Below, one piece after another: positions 33,984 to 46,079 of a DNA stretch of 64,000 nt. The stretch lies in NCBI RefSeq assembly GCF_963678635.1, contig NC_087063.1, positions 12,963,006 through 13,027,005 on the forward strand. Direction: 5' to 3'. The DNA is from Symsagittifera roscoffensis. Lineage: Eukaryota; Xenacoelomorpha; Acoela; Convolutidae. Position 1 is the first letter of the stretch. Each line of letters opens with the position of its first letter. The position numbers and the translations under genes were made by a program. The notes under the pieces were generated by a model. The model was not told the origin of the DNA. It did not search any database and worked only from the letters and a program-made list of their open reading frames with translations.

Positions 33984-35640
33984 GTGCCCAGCAAAGACAA
34001 CCCTGCAGACGACGGAACACGTGGTTACAAAGCATGTGACATGACTACCGATTCACGATGGATCAAAGGACCAGACTTCTTGTTAAGACCATCATCAGAT
34101 TGGCCTAATCACCCGCCAACACAACCTACAGCCGATATTCATCTGACAGACAACGACCCACAACCGCCAACATCATTAATCGACTTCAACAGATTTAGCA
34201 CTTGGACAAGAGCACTCAGAGTTACTTCATATGTTCTTCTCTTCGCAGAAAACATCAAAAGGAAGACACGCCAGAGCCTCTCACTTCGACACCTCACCTT
34301 AGGATTCGCATGGATCATTAAACACTCACAGAATCAATCATTCCCCAAGGAAATAGCATGCCTGACAAAGAAATCTGACATTCCAACCCGCAGCCCTCTA
34401 CAACCTCTTTGCCCCTTCATCGACGATCACGGATACTTACGTGCCAAAGGACGACCACAGAAAGCCCCGCTTCTACTTTGCAGCCGACATCCAGTCATTC
34501 TGAACGCAGAAAACTACCCAATACAACTCTTCATGAAGCAAACACACGAAATAAATTCCCATTGTGGAATGGAACACACCCGAAGCATTCTTCAGCAGGA
34601 CTTTCGGATCATAAGATCACGCAAGCATCTGAAGAAAACTATTCGACAATGCATACCTTGCCGACGCCTTCGACAGGAACCAGTGAAGCCTCTGATGGCA
34701 GATCTACCCCTACAACGACTTCCTTTATCGGAAAACAGTTACCCATTCTACTCAACAGGAATTGACTTCTTTGGACCCTTTGCCACGCGGAACAACGACG
34801 AGTACAGTAAGCGATACGTTCTCTTCTTCACCTGCATCGTCACGCGAGCAGTTCATTCAGAAAAAAGCCAGCAAATTGACACAAAATCAACTCTACAAGC
34901 CATACGCCGTTTCATCGCTAGACGCGGTAAGCCCAGGATCATCTTCTCTGACAACGGAAAAGCCTTCGTTGCAGCTGACAAGGAATTACAGGAAAGCCTT
35001 TCTGAGATTCAACACAGCAACGACTTCAACAATCAATGCCAATTACTTGGAATAACCTGGAAGTTCAACCCACCTGCAGCTCCTCACTTTGGTGGATCAT
35101 GGGAACGCCTCATAAAAATATTTAAGATTGCCTTCTACAAAGTCATTGGAACACGGGCACTGGACGACGAAACTCTGTCAACCTTCACGTGCGAGGTTGA
35201 AGCTATGATGAATTCTCGCCCGCTAACCCACGTCTCATCAGACCCAACCGACGACGAGCCCCTTACACCCAATCACCTTCTACTAGGACGACCAACAAAC
35301 AATTTGCCTCCCGGATTGTTTCTCCCTCGCCACACAACGGACAAGAGAACTTGGAAACAAGCTCAAGCCTTGAGTCAACAGTTCTGGAACAGATATCTCA
35401 AAGACTACTTGCCAACCTTGACGACCCGAACGAAATGGACAAAGCAAGTAGAAAATCTTCAGCAAGGAGACCTTGTATGGATACTGGAAGACCTAACGCC
35501 TCGAGGTCTTTGGCCCCTGGGACGGGGTACTTCGTACTTTCCCAGGTGCAGACGGAATCGTTTGCTCCTGCGAAATTAAAACTAGCAGGGGGATTCTACA
35601 CCAAACAGCAGTCAAACTCTCGCGAGTATTGGACCACAGT
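33984..35640 (+). pseudogene. Bel/Pao integrase
   Basis: It joins the cDNA to host DNA in the nucleus. The His2Cys2 finger is in H-x3-N-SHCG with CIPCRRLR (about 34550-34670). The catalytic triad is D in STGIDFFGPF, D in IIFSDNGKAF, and E in GGSWERLIK. The C-terminal part has MMNSRPLTHVSSDP, LTPNHLLLGRP and GDLVWILEDLTPRGLWPLG. A one-base frameshift near 35525 diverts the last 35 or so residues into another frame (visible to about 35640). Confidence 0.9.
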
Positions 35641-35765
35641 AACAACTAGATGACCAACATTATCAACGACAGCTAACAACTAGATGACCATTACAATCAA
35701 CGACGACGTACCATCAGCTTCAACGAACAATTTTCTAATTTGCAACCTGCAAATGGGCCCGGCTA

Positions 35766-35955
35766 TGTCTACGACAATTGAACTTTATTCTTTGCCGAAC
35801 CTAATTTTGCCATATTTTTCGACATGAATATGCCGCCAAATTAGTGAACTGAAAGACTCAAAACTCAAAAATCAAAAGAAATCATTTAAAAAGAAACAGC
35901 TAAACTACGATTTGAAGTTGGAATCTTAATCACCCAAAAAGTATTGCCATTGTCT
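35766..35955 (+). repeat. 3' LTR of Bel/Pao element
   Basis: 190 bp from TGTCTACGACAATTG to GCCATTGTCT. A GGGCCCGGCTA stretch just before it stands where a polypurine tract is expected. The last base is T, not the A of the 5' LTR. Confidence 0.85.
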
Positions 35956-36370
35956 ATTGCTATTGCCATTGAAGACACCGACTAGCGAAGGCGATGGATT
36001 AATTAGTTAAACATAATGGACGTGATTTGAAACCACAAAGTCCGCAATTGAGCCTCTTAGACTTTGCTAATGGGAAAGTTCCCTCTGTGAAAACTAGTTA
36101 GCTTTTTAAGCGTCTCATGCAAAACTGGACGAAAATGTTACAATTATTACACACGCGAGCTTGTAAGCTTTCTTTTATAATACGATTCAACTTTTTTTGT
36201 ACGGCAGTCGAGTTGGAAGACCAAGGCATGTGGTTTGATTCCCCTAAAGGGTAATTAATTGTCAAATTTTCAATATTTTTTAACGGTTAATAATAATAAT
36301 TTTAATAATAAATGATTGTTTCCAATCTAATCTAATGGTATCTTTTATGAAACAAAAACAAGCAAAATCA
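35956..36370. mobile_element. Two SINE-like pieces in opposite orientation
   Basis: At 36005-36090, on the minus strand, TTAGCAAAGTCTAAGAGG and GTGGTTTCAAATC resemble A and B boxes in tRNA spacing. At 36195-36250, on the plus strand, CGGCAGTCGAGTTGG and TGTGGTTTGATTCC do the same, followed by an AAT-rich tail near 36280-36320. Both lack paired tRNA stems. These are tentative. Confidence 0.4.
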
Positions 36371-36399
36371 TTAGCTGTCATGGTCTTTCACATTGATTT

Positions 36400-36440
36400 A
36401 CACTAAGAAGCATAATGTTTCTACGTTCACTTCTTAGTGT
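36400..36440. repeat. 11-bp inverted repeat beside the truncated gypsy end
   Basis: ACACTAAGAAG and CTTCTTAGTGT are separated by 19 bp. The left part belongs to the 60-bp sequence also found at 28450-28510. Confidence 0.7.
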
Positions 36441-38634
36441 AACTTTGAAAGACTTCTTGAATTCAGCAAACTTTGAAAGACTTGAATTTGGACCGTTTTC
36501 GTTCCGGTCGAGCCGTGTTCGTTTTTGGACAGAACGGTTGCTATAGCAACTATGGGATGACTTATCTTTCGATTCATTCAATGTATCTCTCAATCCAGAA
36601 TGTTCTAGAATATTGTCATTCTGTATTTCTTTTGCTGTATCATTTAGCCGACTGCTTAAGCAGTCCAGTGCTTTATGAAAACATTCAATCGATGCCACAA
36701 CGAATTTTTCATCTAAATTAGACTCTGGCCACGGCTCCCCGTTTGGTTCTCTTGACATATAATGCACAATCCCCATGTCTTTACCTGGTATATGTACTAC
36801 CTTAAATTGGTAAGGTAATAACCTATCCACCCACCTGGTAAGTCTGGATTGGTACGTTTTGTTAGATTTGTATTCACCTAAGGCTGATGTAAGAGCCTTA
36901 TGGTCTGTAGCCAGAATGAATTCTTTCCCAAGTAGGTAGTGTTTGAATCTATCTACCGCCCAAACTACTGCGAGCAGCTCTAATTCGTTTGTCGAATACT
37001 TCTTTTCTTGAGTACCCATTCGTTATCTTCCGTTTTCTGTTCTAACGTTGCTCCGAGACCGCTATGGCTGGCATCACATTTTACCCGAGTATCCTTTTTA
37101 GGATCATAGTAATGGATTTGTGCTAATCGTGCCACCGCTGTTTTTATCTCTTCTAAAATCCTCGAGTGTTCTTCCCCTCACTAGAATTTTCTTACAGGTA
37201 ATTTAACATTATTCATCTTCTTTTTCTCATTTTCTTCTTGTAACAATGGTCTAAGTTTGTCAGTTAAACTCGCAGCGTTCTGGATAATTTTAGAAAGATG
37301 ATTAATACTACCCATAAATGATCTTAATTGTTTTAAAGATTTCGGATGTTGCAATTTTAGAATTGCCTCTGTTTTAGTGATTTTCGGTGTTATGCCCTCT
37401 GACGGAAGTTTGTGACCTAGCCAGTTCACCTCTGATTGAAAAAATGCCCATTTTTCCAATTTTAACGCTAGATTCTCATTGTCCAATTTCTTCAAAACAT
37501 CTGTTTGTAACTGTTCATGTAGATGAACCTTAGATACGATTAAGATGTCATCCAGGAAACAGAAGGTATTTTTTGCATGATTCAATATTCGATCCATAGC
37601 TTTTTGGAACTCTGCAGGCATGTCTGCTAATCCATAGAACCCGGTTAAAAACCTATATGTTCCTGTAGCCTGTCCACCCACTATATTGAAGTTACACTGT
37701 TTAGCTGTTTCTGCATTCAGTTTAATCTGACTATAGGCATATTTCAAATCCAAGACAGTGAAATACAACATACCGACTGTATTAGCAGTTACTATCTGAC
37801 TGACTCCATCCAGTGATTCATCCACATTCGGCATCTGGTATTTGTTTTTATACAGTTGCCTATTTATGGGTTTAGCATCTAGCGCTAACTTAATGGAATC
37901 ATCTTTTTTCACAGTAATAACTATCGGAGCCATGAAAAAATCACTCGTGCATTTGTCCAATTTTGTTATTTGTCCCTCCGATAACAGTTTCGATAATTCA
38001 GCTTGCACTTTGTCTTGTGTATGAATAGGGATCCTCCTACCTTTTTCCTGAATGGGACATAGTGGGTATTTGAATTTTGTCTTCACCACATGGTTTTTCG
38101 ATTCCCCTTTTCGGTCAAATAGGGACGGGAATTTTTTGTTAAACTGATTTATCCTACCTTCCGGCTGCTCACACAGTAACACGTCAAACCTGGATTTTTG
38201 TGATGGTGAAGACTTCTGTGTTGTTTGTATTCCCAGTTTTCCTTGCAAATCTAAGCCTAGAATACATCTTGCTCGACGTTCTGTAACCAAGAACGTTGCG
38301 TCCGTCACTTCCCACCCTGCTGACCTAATACTAATACATAATGCACCAACTATTTGAATTGGTTGTTTGTTATAATCAACAAATTGCGTCGACAGATTCA
38401 GTTTTTCAGGTGGAATGAACTTTATCTTCCTAGCTCCCTCCATCAGTTGTTTAGCCGTTGTCCAATTTAGAAAAGATACTGGACTTCCTGTGTCAATTGT
38501 CATATTGATAATATGTGTATCGATTCTTACCATCGCTTTCAAGGATTTTATTTTGTGTGATCTTGGATCCCTTCTAATGTCGATTTTTCGAACGTCTTTT
38601 GTATCCAATCTCATCTCCTCCCTTTTGATATTTG
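36440..38634 (-). pseudogene. Ty3/gypsy pol: protease, RT, RNase H (decayed)
   Basis: The longest frame, 37181-38614, has the protease site MTIDTGSPVSFLNW. Its RT blocks are DKCTSDFFMAPIVITVKKD, YFTVLDLKYAYSQIKL, FLTGFYGLADMPAEFQKAMD and TFCFLDDILIVSK. The RT loop is FLDD. A frameshift lies between 37020 and 37180. RNase H continues at 36740-37019 with KKYSTNELELLAVVWAVDRF and ATDHKALT. Near 37070 the first RNase H catalytic residue is aspartate (KCDASHSGLG), unlike the intact copy. A tether-like RWVDRLLPYQFKVVHIPGKD precedes the truncation. Confidence 0.85.
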
Positions 38635-38637
38635 ATA

Positions 38638-39841
38638 TCAGTTTGTCACATTTTCATTTGAAACCTGTAATTTTGGTTCCGCCGCCATGATTTCAAATTC
38701 TTCACAGGAATCAAAACTACGAAATAATTTGCATTTTTCTTCTGAACTAAAATTTTCTTCCGCAATTTCATTCACCTGGTTCGATCTACACATTTTTGCG
38801 AAATGGTTAGGCTTAATACACTTTTTACATGATTTTCCCATTGCTGGACAAATTTTCAAATGTCCTTCACCAAAGTTTCTACCGAATCTAGTACATGGTT
38901 TTTTTTCAGCTCTGTTTTTATCTTAGTTATCGTTCCATTTCTTCTTAAATTGGTCTCGATTCGATGGTTTGTAATTCTGATTTTTGTTCCCAACTGCCAT
39001 AATTGGTTCCTGTTTTATTTTTGTCTGCGGCTCAAAGAGTTCTCCTCCCATTGAACTTCCTACCAACGATTTCTGAAACGCTTGTGTCGTTTGTTTATTT
39101 TGTTCGAATTTAATGGCCCGTTTCAATACTTCATCCGGTGTGAAAGTTTCAAAAGTCAATGTATCTTGCAATGCAGTATTCTTCTTTCAAGATATAAATA
39201 GATCTCTCACCAATTCTTCCTCTAAACCACCCAATTTGGCCGTAGCTGCTTGGGCAGTTAAAGCAGCATCAAAAGACTCCAACGTCTCTCCAGATTCTTG
39301 TGCCCTGGTGACTAATCTTTATCTCTCGTACGTAATGTTTTTCGTCTTTTCGAATGATACTTTAGCTAATCTCACCACCTCTCTGAACTCAATCTTTGAG
39401 ATTTCGATGTGTGGATTTTTCTGTACAAATTTTTTCTTTCCTTCTGTGCCTAATGCCAAAAAAAGACGAGACGTAAGTCGCTTTTGAACTTCGTTATAGA
39501 ACACATTATGTCCTACTTTCGGACCTCGTTCTCTTCTCTCTTCATTTTCGAGTATTACTCTGTCTCTTCTTAATCTATCTCGCCTCCCGATCTGTAGTTG
39601 CCTGTACAGTTTCCTGCTCTCCTGGAGTTTCTGGTCGAGGCATTGGCTCCTCAATTACTTCTTTTGCTTCTTCCAGTTATATATCAGGATTCACACTTTC
39701 TTTGACTGTCACTGATAACATGAATTGATCCAACCAAATTTTGAAATTCCACGGTGGATCCGAACTAGCGGACGTCCAGAACACTGGGATACCCATGTCT
39801 GTTCTGTTATCCTGTGCCATGAATCCTGCTGGCTGCGCCAT
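38638..39841 (-). pseudogene. Ty3/gypsy Gag (decayed)
   Basis: Starts MAQPAGFMAQDNRTDMG at 39841, nearly the same as the intact copy. Pieces at 39319-39654, 38923-39171 and 38638-38859 keep GPKVGHNVFYNEVQKRL, TLTFETFTPDEVLKRAIKFE and a zinc knuckle pair. The first knuckle has lost a cysteine (CTRFGRNF) and the second is KSCKKCIKPNHFAKMC. Stops or frameshifts occur near 39665, 39315, 39180, 38920 and 38635. Confidence 0.85.
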
Positions 39842-39884
39842 GTGGTAAAGTGAAGTGTAACTTTACTCATAAATGAAAATGATA

Positions 39885-40107
39885 GGTTTCAATACTTTAA
39901 TTCAACTTGAAACTGTGTTTTGTTTTTAACTTCATCTGCGGTTCTGTGAACCAGCTTTTTAAACGTAACTCGGTGCTATCAACACTGCATGACCTTGGCC
40001 ATTACATGATAACAATATATAATTATAGATACCAATAAGCAATCCAAGGTTAGTGTGCAGCAGAAGTTACTTGGTTACTGCACATGCAGTATGTGCTGTA
40101 CCACACA
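39885..40107 (-). repeat. Probable 5' LTR of the decayed gypsy copy
   Basis: On the minus strand it starts TGTGTGGTACAGCACATACT. It shares blocks with the LTR at 60624-60846: CTAACCTTGG, CAAGGTCAT and TAAAGTATTGAA. The 3' edge is approximate. Confidence 0.6.
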
Positions 40108-42452
40108 CTAGGAAAAATTCTCCGAAAAAACTTGCGAGACAAAAATACCACCTTAATGATATTCTTGAAGAAGTCGTAGACTTTTCAATTATTGGAGTAG
40201 TTTACTTTACTTTTCGTTCACGCTTTACCCTTTTTGTTACGGCGCAGCGTTTTGCAGCTCAAAGTGTATAGCTTCATTGGATTGCTTTGTTCCTTTGATT
40301 GCTTCTAATTGAGCCAACAATACATCGTGTACGTTCACAAACTTAGCTCCTCTAGTTTTTGACAGTTCACGTACTAATACCTGCAGCATGCAGTTGTGCG
40401 AGCTGCAGATCATCTTGCTACTTCTTTAATCTTCATTCCGCTTTCTAGAAGCCATTCATTTATATTATTATATTGATTGTTTCCGTGGTTTCTCTGTTAT
40501 TTCAGAAGCTTTTGCGTGATCGTTAAGACGTGTGCTGTCCTCAAATTGTAAGAACTTGCGTATCACAGAAGGCATATTTCCTCAATACTCCCCGTTGTGT
40601 ATGTGGCATGCCTTTGTACGTCCGTACCCCAGATCAAGTTGCAAATAATCATAAAAACCTCACTATTTACGCAGAAGCATCAAGGTAAAACTCGCGTCGT
40701 TGGGATGGTTCCAGATAGAAATACTATGCTTCGACGTATAACGCTCTTGGGCCCTATTTCGATCGAGGAAGTTATTTCGTCTTTTTCGCAAACTCTGAAC
40801 GTTTTTCACCGTTCCTTCATCATAATTTTTAAATGACTAATATCTTTAGACAAGATACTCACATTTTGTCCATCTGTATTTTGGGGGTTACTAATCTCCG
40901 GATAATAATTCGAGGTTAATCGCTTTTGGTTAAAAACGTTTAAAAAAAGTGATTGTAAATCTTTCAATAACTACACTTTGAACGGCCGCAAATGAAAACA
41001 AAATGTTTCAGAACTTTTGAAGGTCAAATGGACTGATTTCTAACTCTAAAGTCAAAGTTGAACTGCTAAAGAGTTATTTTTGTTCACCTGCTACATCAAA
41101 CAATGTAATTAAAATTTACAAAAATCTTTAAGTGGAGGGACCGCGAGCAGTGATCGTGAGCAAGTTTTGAGTTAAAATTAAACAAATAGATTAGTATAAT
41201 CAACATCAACAAACAGTTCTAAAAAATTAATAATATCGTCCAGATACCCTTGAAAAAGAATTTTAAAGAACAAACTGATACCCTTTTATTTTAATTCAGA
41301 AATATTTTCATGACAAGTTCTTCGAAATCAGCCAATTGTATGGAATTTTGAAGTGACGAAATCGGTTTACACTTTTATCGGTTCGTAAGAACATATTAAC
41401 TTTTTGTCCTCGTAATTTCTCAAAAACCCCTCTGAATAGCTCGACTATGTATAATACAAATACGTTTTTACAGTTTTCGAATTCCATCAAGATTAAACAT
41501 GTTTCCATGAACTTCTGTCCCATAAAGAATCCTGGTCTTTCAATAATAATCATGAAAGATCAGTAATTGCTGTTCCGAAAAACATTCTTGTTTTAAAAAA
41601 AGACATCACAAATTTGGGATAAGATCTTGGTTGGTTTCTGGTCTTTTTCATTATTTAAAAAAAAAACGAGAGAGAAAACCATTCAAAGAGCTAGGCATCT
41701 TAATGGTAGTTTTTCACTCGATAAATTGTCAATCTAATATTTATCTAATTGAAAATCGGCAATGAAATTTTGCTGGCCTCAAAATTTTAAAAATTAAAAA
41801 GTCGTCAATTTGAAGGGGCATATATAGCTTCAAAATGTTTTAATTTTGGTGCAAACGTTAGAGTTGGATTACTCTAAAGAGGCATTAAATTTTCTACTAG
41901 TCACAGTTTTAAATTCTGTTCAATTTAGGAGACTAATTTTTTAAAGAATTTTTAAGAAAAAACATTCTGGCAGTATGACAGCGTATTTATTCCTTTATTC
42001 GCTTCATTGGAGTTTTCCTTAGTGTTTTACCATGTGCATGTTTCTCTTAATGCTCATATACACAAACACAAAAAGTAACTGAGCGTAAAAATTGACACAT
42101 GTTGCCACTAAACTATCAAATGGTTGTTGAAAACTACGGAGTCAAAATCTATCTTTACTTTTAAAAACAACACTTGAAACAACGTTTGCACAATCGCTTT
42201 TTTCAAATTTTTATGTGATTTCACTCTTGTTTTACAGGACGGGCAAAGTTATCGGAAAAACTTAAAATCGAAAACTTTGCAGTCTCCTTTCATGTTTAAT
42301 TATTTTTTATTTCCGAAAAGAAATTGGTTTCCAAAAAATGAGCTTTTTATAAATCAAAATCTGGAAATGAAAATGCGAAACACAACCTTAAGGTGATTTC
42401 TTACAAAAACAGTTTCTTCATCATAAATAAACTGTTGTAATTTTGTGACACT
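40108..42452. other. Intergenic, nothing recognised
   Basis: AT-rich. Short frames (40053-40271, 40597-40836, 41308-41553) show no motif, splice context or repetition. A T-rich acceptor-like TCTTGTTTTACAG at about 42237 may belong to a 5' untranslated exon of the gene at 42453. Confidence 0.5.
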
Positions 42453-42665
42453 ATGTCTTTTTTATTCATAATTTTATCGACAATTATTCAGTTTTTAATA
42501 TTTACCCATCGAATCTCAAGTTCTGCAGTCGAAGATATTTGGGACACCTCGGTAAACTTCTCCGATGCTCAGACTGTTGTGAACACACTGGCCGGAAAAT
42601 TAGAAGATACTTTTGGGGATGTTTCTGTGCTCTATAAGGAGAAAATGTTCGACGCAGGATTACTG
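42453..42665 (+). CDS. Putative first coding exon of a secreted or membrane protein
   Basis: ATG at 42453 opens 71 residues ending exactly at a good donor (CTG then GTGAGT at 42666), phase 0. The first 20 or so residues, MSFLFIILSTIIQFLIF and on, make a typical signal peptide with a likely cut after ISSSA. The mature part, VEDIWDTSVNFSDAQ onward, is acidic and helical, with a Trp, spaced Leu and VLYKEKMFDAG. This loosely recalls the region after the signal peptide in calcium-channel alpha2delta proteins, but the likeness is too weak to name it. I found no second exon in the following 18 kb on this strand. The gene either has very long introns or is a remnant. Confidence 0.45.
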
Positions 42666-42669
42666 GTGA

Positions 42670-43300
42670 GTTTTCTCAATCTCAGTCGGCGGATACGTTT
42701 TTGATGAAAAAATATACTAAAATGTTAAAACAACAAAAATTCGCGGTCATTTGTTCTGCTATTTGGTCCCTAAATGGAAAACTTGAAGAAAGAGAGTTGA
42801 GTGACGTCTTATTTTTTCTTCTTGTTTTTGATTTGTTCAGTAACCAAGCCGAACCGATGAACCGAGGTTCTTTTTCCTTAACCAGCGAGTTTTTACAATC
42901 ATTTTCTGTTCGCATTGTCTGATTGTTACAAAAATTGGTAGGCGGACTAATTAGGCTAAAATTTTTGATTTTCATATTAAAACTTATAAAACCCCTCGTT
43001 ACACAATAAAATTGATACGTATGTGAGGGCGGGTTTGGGAGGAAGAAGTAAGGGAGCAGGGGGTGGGGAGAAGATTTTTGTTCAAACGCCGGTCCTAATG
43101 TTGAATAACATCAATACAGATATGGCTTTATACTTCGTTTCGATGTTGCTCGTCATCTATGACGGGTATAGCGACAACTCAACTCCTATAGCAACAAAAG
43201 ACAACTCCTAAAAAAAACGAACTCCTTGCTAAGTATTAGGTGTAAAATTAATACAAAAGAATAATTTCGTTTTAAGGTCACGATAACTGGCTCTAATTTT
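42670..43300. other. Presumed intron or intergenic
   Basis: No exon recognised. A purine-rich GGGAGGAAGAAG stretch is near 43035. Confidence 0.3.
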
Positions 43301-44345
43301 CGTTTAAAGTCCTACCCTCTGCTGATAAGCTCGCAACGCATTGGCGCAACTTCGGCGATGGGTATTTTGCGAGATGTATTTTAATGCGAGTTGTGTTTTC
43401 TTGCCAGTTGTTTTTGTTGCGAACTGCCATGTTATGTTATTTTAAGGCGAATTTTGAGCTTTAAAGATAAATTTTGGCGGACTGACTTTTAAAATCTTTT
43501 CCAAAAAATGTCGGCCCACTGTTTATCAGCTTATGTTTTGTCGGCTTACTTGCCACATCGTAGAATTGATTTTTCAATGTAGTTGCTGTAAATGTAATGA
43601 ATTGAATGCAATTTAATATTCTACTCCTGACTGTATATGTAGCTGTTTTTTTTTCTACCTACCTAAATGATTTTGGCTTATATTTAAAATGCTTAGGGAC
43701 CTAATTTGGGATCGTTTCAAGGGCAGCATAAGATTTATGCTTCGTTCCGGGTCGAAGAGAAGGCTAAAATTCTTTGAATAGACTTTACTCTTCAAAGTTT
43801 TCATGACAACATTTATATTTTTGGTTCTACGAGAAAGTATTCAAGTTTGTCTGTTCAGTTGCCGCTTGGTATTCGTTTTCTGGATTTTCATTGATCTCTA
43901 TCGATTGTTTCGGGAAGTGTTTACTGCAAATAGAACAAGATGATAGACAACATTTTGAAGTTTTTTTATACTTAGTGTCTTCAATCAACCATCTTTGACT
44001 GACGTAGAGGTACCATAGCTGATTGAGACTGCAGTGGTTTGTGGTTCAAACAGGGCCGGGGTCTGTTTTTTTTTTCAAACTTGATTTTTTTCTTGGAACT
44101 CAATTTTGCCGGCTTAAATCCCGCAGAAAGGGTTTTTTGAAAGTTCGCTTGCTTTTAGCGTTTCAAAGGCGCAGGTAATTTTGTTCCACATTTTTTGGTT
44201 TGTGTGCGTTTTTTGTTAATTAATTTTTTGATTTTATTTTAATTTTTGTTTTTCTTATCGTTTGATTTTAATCACGGTCATTTATTTTTGTATTGCAAGT
44301 GGCGCGAAGCCCTTTGGTGGTTAATGAAGGTTAAGGGTTAGTTGT
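43300..44345 (+). mobile_element. SINE-like family copy with long tail
   Basis: A B-box-like GTGGTTCAAAC lies at 44041 after AGAGGTACCATAGCTG. The tail has CCGCAGAAAGGGTTTTTTGAAA, CGCAGGTAATTTTGTTCC and TGTATTGCAAGTGGCGCGA, as at 27360-27575. A further piece at 43500-43590 (GTCGGCCCACTGTTTATCAG, TTTTGTCGGCTTACTTGCCAC) matches the tail after the SINE at 26709. Probably several partial copies. Confidence 0.5.
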
Positions 44346-45020
44346 TAAGTAGATCTCAAAATAAAGTAAAGCATTTTTGGCAAATTATGAGGCAGTAAAC
44401 ATTGTTATTATGTAAATTCATTTCAATATAAAATGAATCGAAACCTCAAATTTAAAACACGTTGGAATTAATAATAAGGAAAAAATTCATATTAAGAAAA
44501 ACTGTTTATTTCGGCCTCAAAATATTGATTTTTTTGCCTCTACCCGACCAAGAAGTTGAGAATTTTGCCAATTTGCTACTGCTCTTGCGATTACAAGCTA
44601 AAATTAAAGTTTTTTAATGCAGATGTAACTGGTGCTTACGTTAAAACTAATGAAGTGAAAAAAGTTTTAAAAAAGTGATAGTTAGAGGTTCAAAAGAGTT
44701 CGTGGCATATCGGAAGTTAATTAAACTAAAACTGCTCATTTCAACGTTTTAAACAAATGTCTTGCAGATTTTAGCAAAAATACAAAATGTCAAAAACCTT
44801 AATTAACATAAAATGCATCTTGTATGGCCAATGAGGTTTATGTTCATCGATGTTGCCAACACTTTGTATCATCTATAAAAGGCAGCAGTTCAAAATTCCA
44901 TGTGTTCAATGAAAATCTGCACAGATGAATATTTATGTTGCTTAAGAGTCTTCCCTTGAGCTTCATTTTTTTTTAACAATAGCTGAGTGCTACAATTTTA
45001 AAAATGAACTAGATCGATAT
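44346..45020. other. Intergenic, nothing recognised
   Basis: AT-rich. Starts with GTTAAGTAGATCTC, which resembles the terminus of the MITE at 54407-54591. No gene. Confidence 0.4.
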
Positions 45021-45023
45021 GTG

Positions 45024-45504
45024 TTCCGATTTTTGAAGAAAACGGATTGTTTATGCTCGGTGTGTTTTTTTTTAATATTCAGTCAATTTTCGCCGATCGA
45101 AATAATTGATTTCGACGAAAATTTTTCAGACTTCATTGAAGATATGAACTTCCTGAGTTCAAATGTAAACAGATATTTTACCTCCGATTATTTTTGTAAA
45201 AGTTCTGGGGTTTAAAATCTGCCAAATTGGCCATGTTTTGGACTAAATTATGCGGGCTTTAATTTATTCACTTTGTTCATAGCCTAAAGCGAATTCTTTA
45301 TGCGTGGCGAATTATCCCGCACAACGAAATCATTCCAAATTGAAATTAGGCTAGCTAATCAGTACGACTCAAATTTTTACACTTTGATATTGTCCAACAT
45401 GTATAGGTTTTTAATATTTTCTTTTCCCAAAAATTATTCGATTCGATATAAACTAAGGGATAGTCCGAACATTCAGGGCTTCGGCCTGATATATGAGCAG
45501 TCTT
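45024..45504 (+). mobile_element. Helentron-like non-autonomous repeat, copy A
   Basis: Starts TTCCGATTTTTG and has the GCTCGGTGTG block 30 bp on. It ends TAGTCCGAACATTCAGGGC, CTTCGGCCTGATAT and GAGCAGTCTT. Diverged from the other copies. Confidence 0.6.
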
Positions 45505-45627
45505 TTTTGCCTTAATTTAGTTCACTTGTTTTTTATTTGTCATTTAAGAAGCTATTGTAATTATCGTGTTTACCAATGCAGAGCTTATGTTAAGTAATCA
45601 TTTGACACTTATTCAGTCATTTAATTG

Positions 45628-45985
45628 TTCCGACTTCCGAAGAAAACGGAATATATTATTTTTTGTAAGTTCTGGGGGATTGAAAATTGCCAAATTTGCC
45701 ATGTTCTTGACTAAACTATGCGCGCTTTGAAAAGTTTATTTATAGTGCTGAGACCGTAACGCGAATTATTCATGCATGGTGAATGATCCCACACAGCAAA
45801 GTCGCTTCAAATTGAATTGAGGCTAGCTAATTAGTCGTATTAATTTCGAAAGACTCGTAATTTTACACTTTGATATTGTCCAAAATGTACAGGTTTTCAA
45901 TATTTTCTTTTACCAAAAACTATTCGATATCAAATAAGGGACAGTCGGAACATTCAGGGCTTTGCCTGATGTACGAGCAGTCTTG
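45628..45985 (+). mobile_element. Helentron-like non-autonomous repeat, copy B
   Basis: Starts TTCCGACTTCCG and ends CAGTCGGAACATTCAGGGC, TTTGCCTGATGTAC, GAGCAGTCTTG. It is shorter than the other copies, with an internal deletion. Confidence 0.65.
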
Positions 45986-46079
45986 TTTTTTTCTCTAGCC
46001 CGGGTAGCAAATTTCTGTGTTCCATTTTTGGATTCATTTTTATTATATGTGCTCATTTTTGGGATAATTAGTAGCCTTC

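Larger units (their letters stand above)
28686..35955 (+). mobile_element. Bel/Pao LTR retrotransposon, full length but inactivated
   Basis: LTR, gag, pol and LTR are all present in the order typical of Bel/Pao: gag with DUF1759, zinc knuckle, aspartic protease, reverse transcriptase, RNase H, integrase. The coding region is GC-richer than its surroundings. It is broken by in-frame stops (about 30301, 33117, 33864, 33981) and frameshifts (about 31500 and 35525). A primer-binding-like TGGCGCACAATAG follows the 5' LTR. The target duplication is not conserved: ATGGT is on the left and ATTGC on the right. Confidence 0.9.
36440..40107 (-). mobile_element. Ty3/gypsy retrotransposon, 3'-truncated and decayed
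   Basis: Same family as the intact element at 60624-64000. On the minus strand a probable 5' LTR starts TGTGTGGTACAGCAC at 40107. Gag starts at 39841, and protease, RT and RNase H follow. The match stops after RNase H near 36440. No integrase or 3' LTR is present, so about the last third is missing. Many stops and frameshifts are present. Confidence 0.85.

Noticed and set aside
42453-42665. Naming the exon as a calcium-channel alpha2delta subunit
   Set aside because: Only spacing of Trp, Leu and Tyr is similar; no VWA domain or further exon is visible.
45021-45515. Short open frames (64 and 71 residues) within the repeats
   Set aside because: They fall in Helentron-like copy A and are not kept in the other copies.
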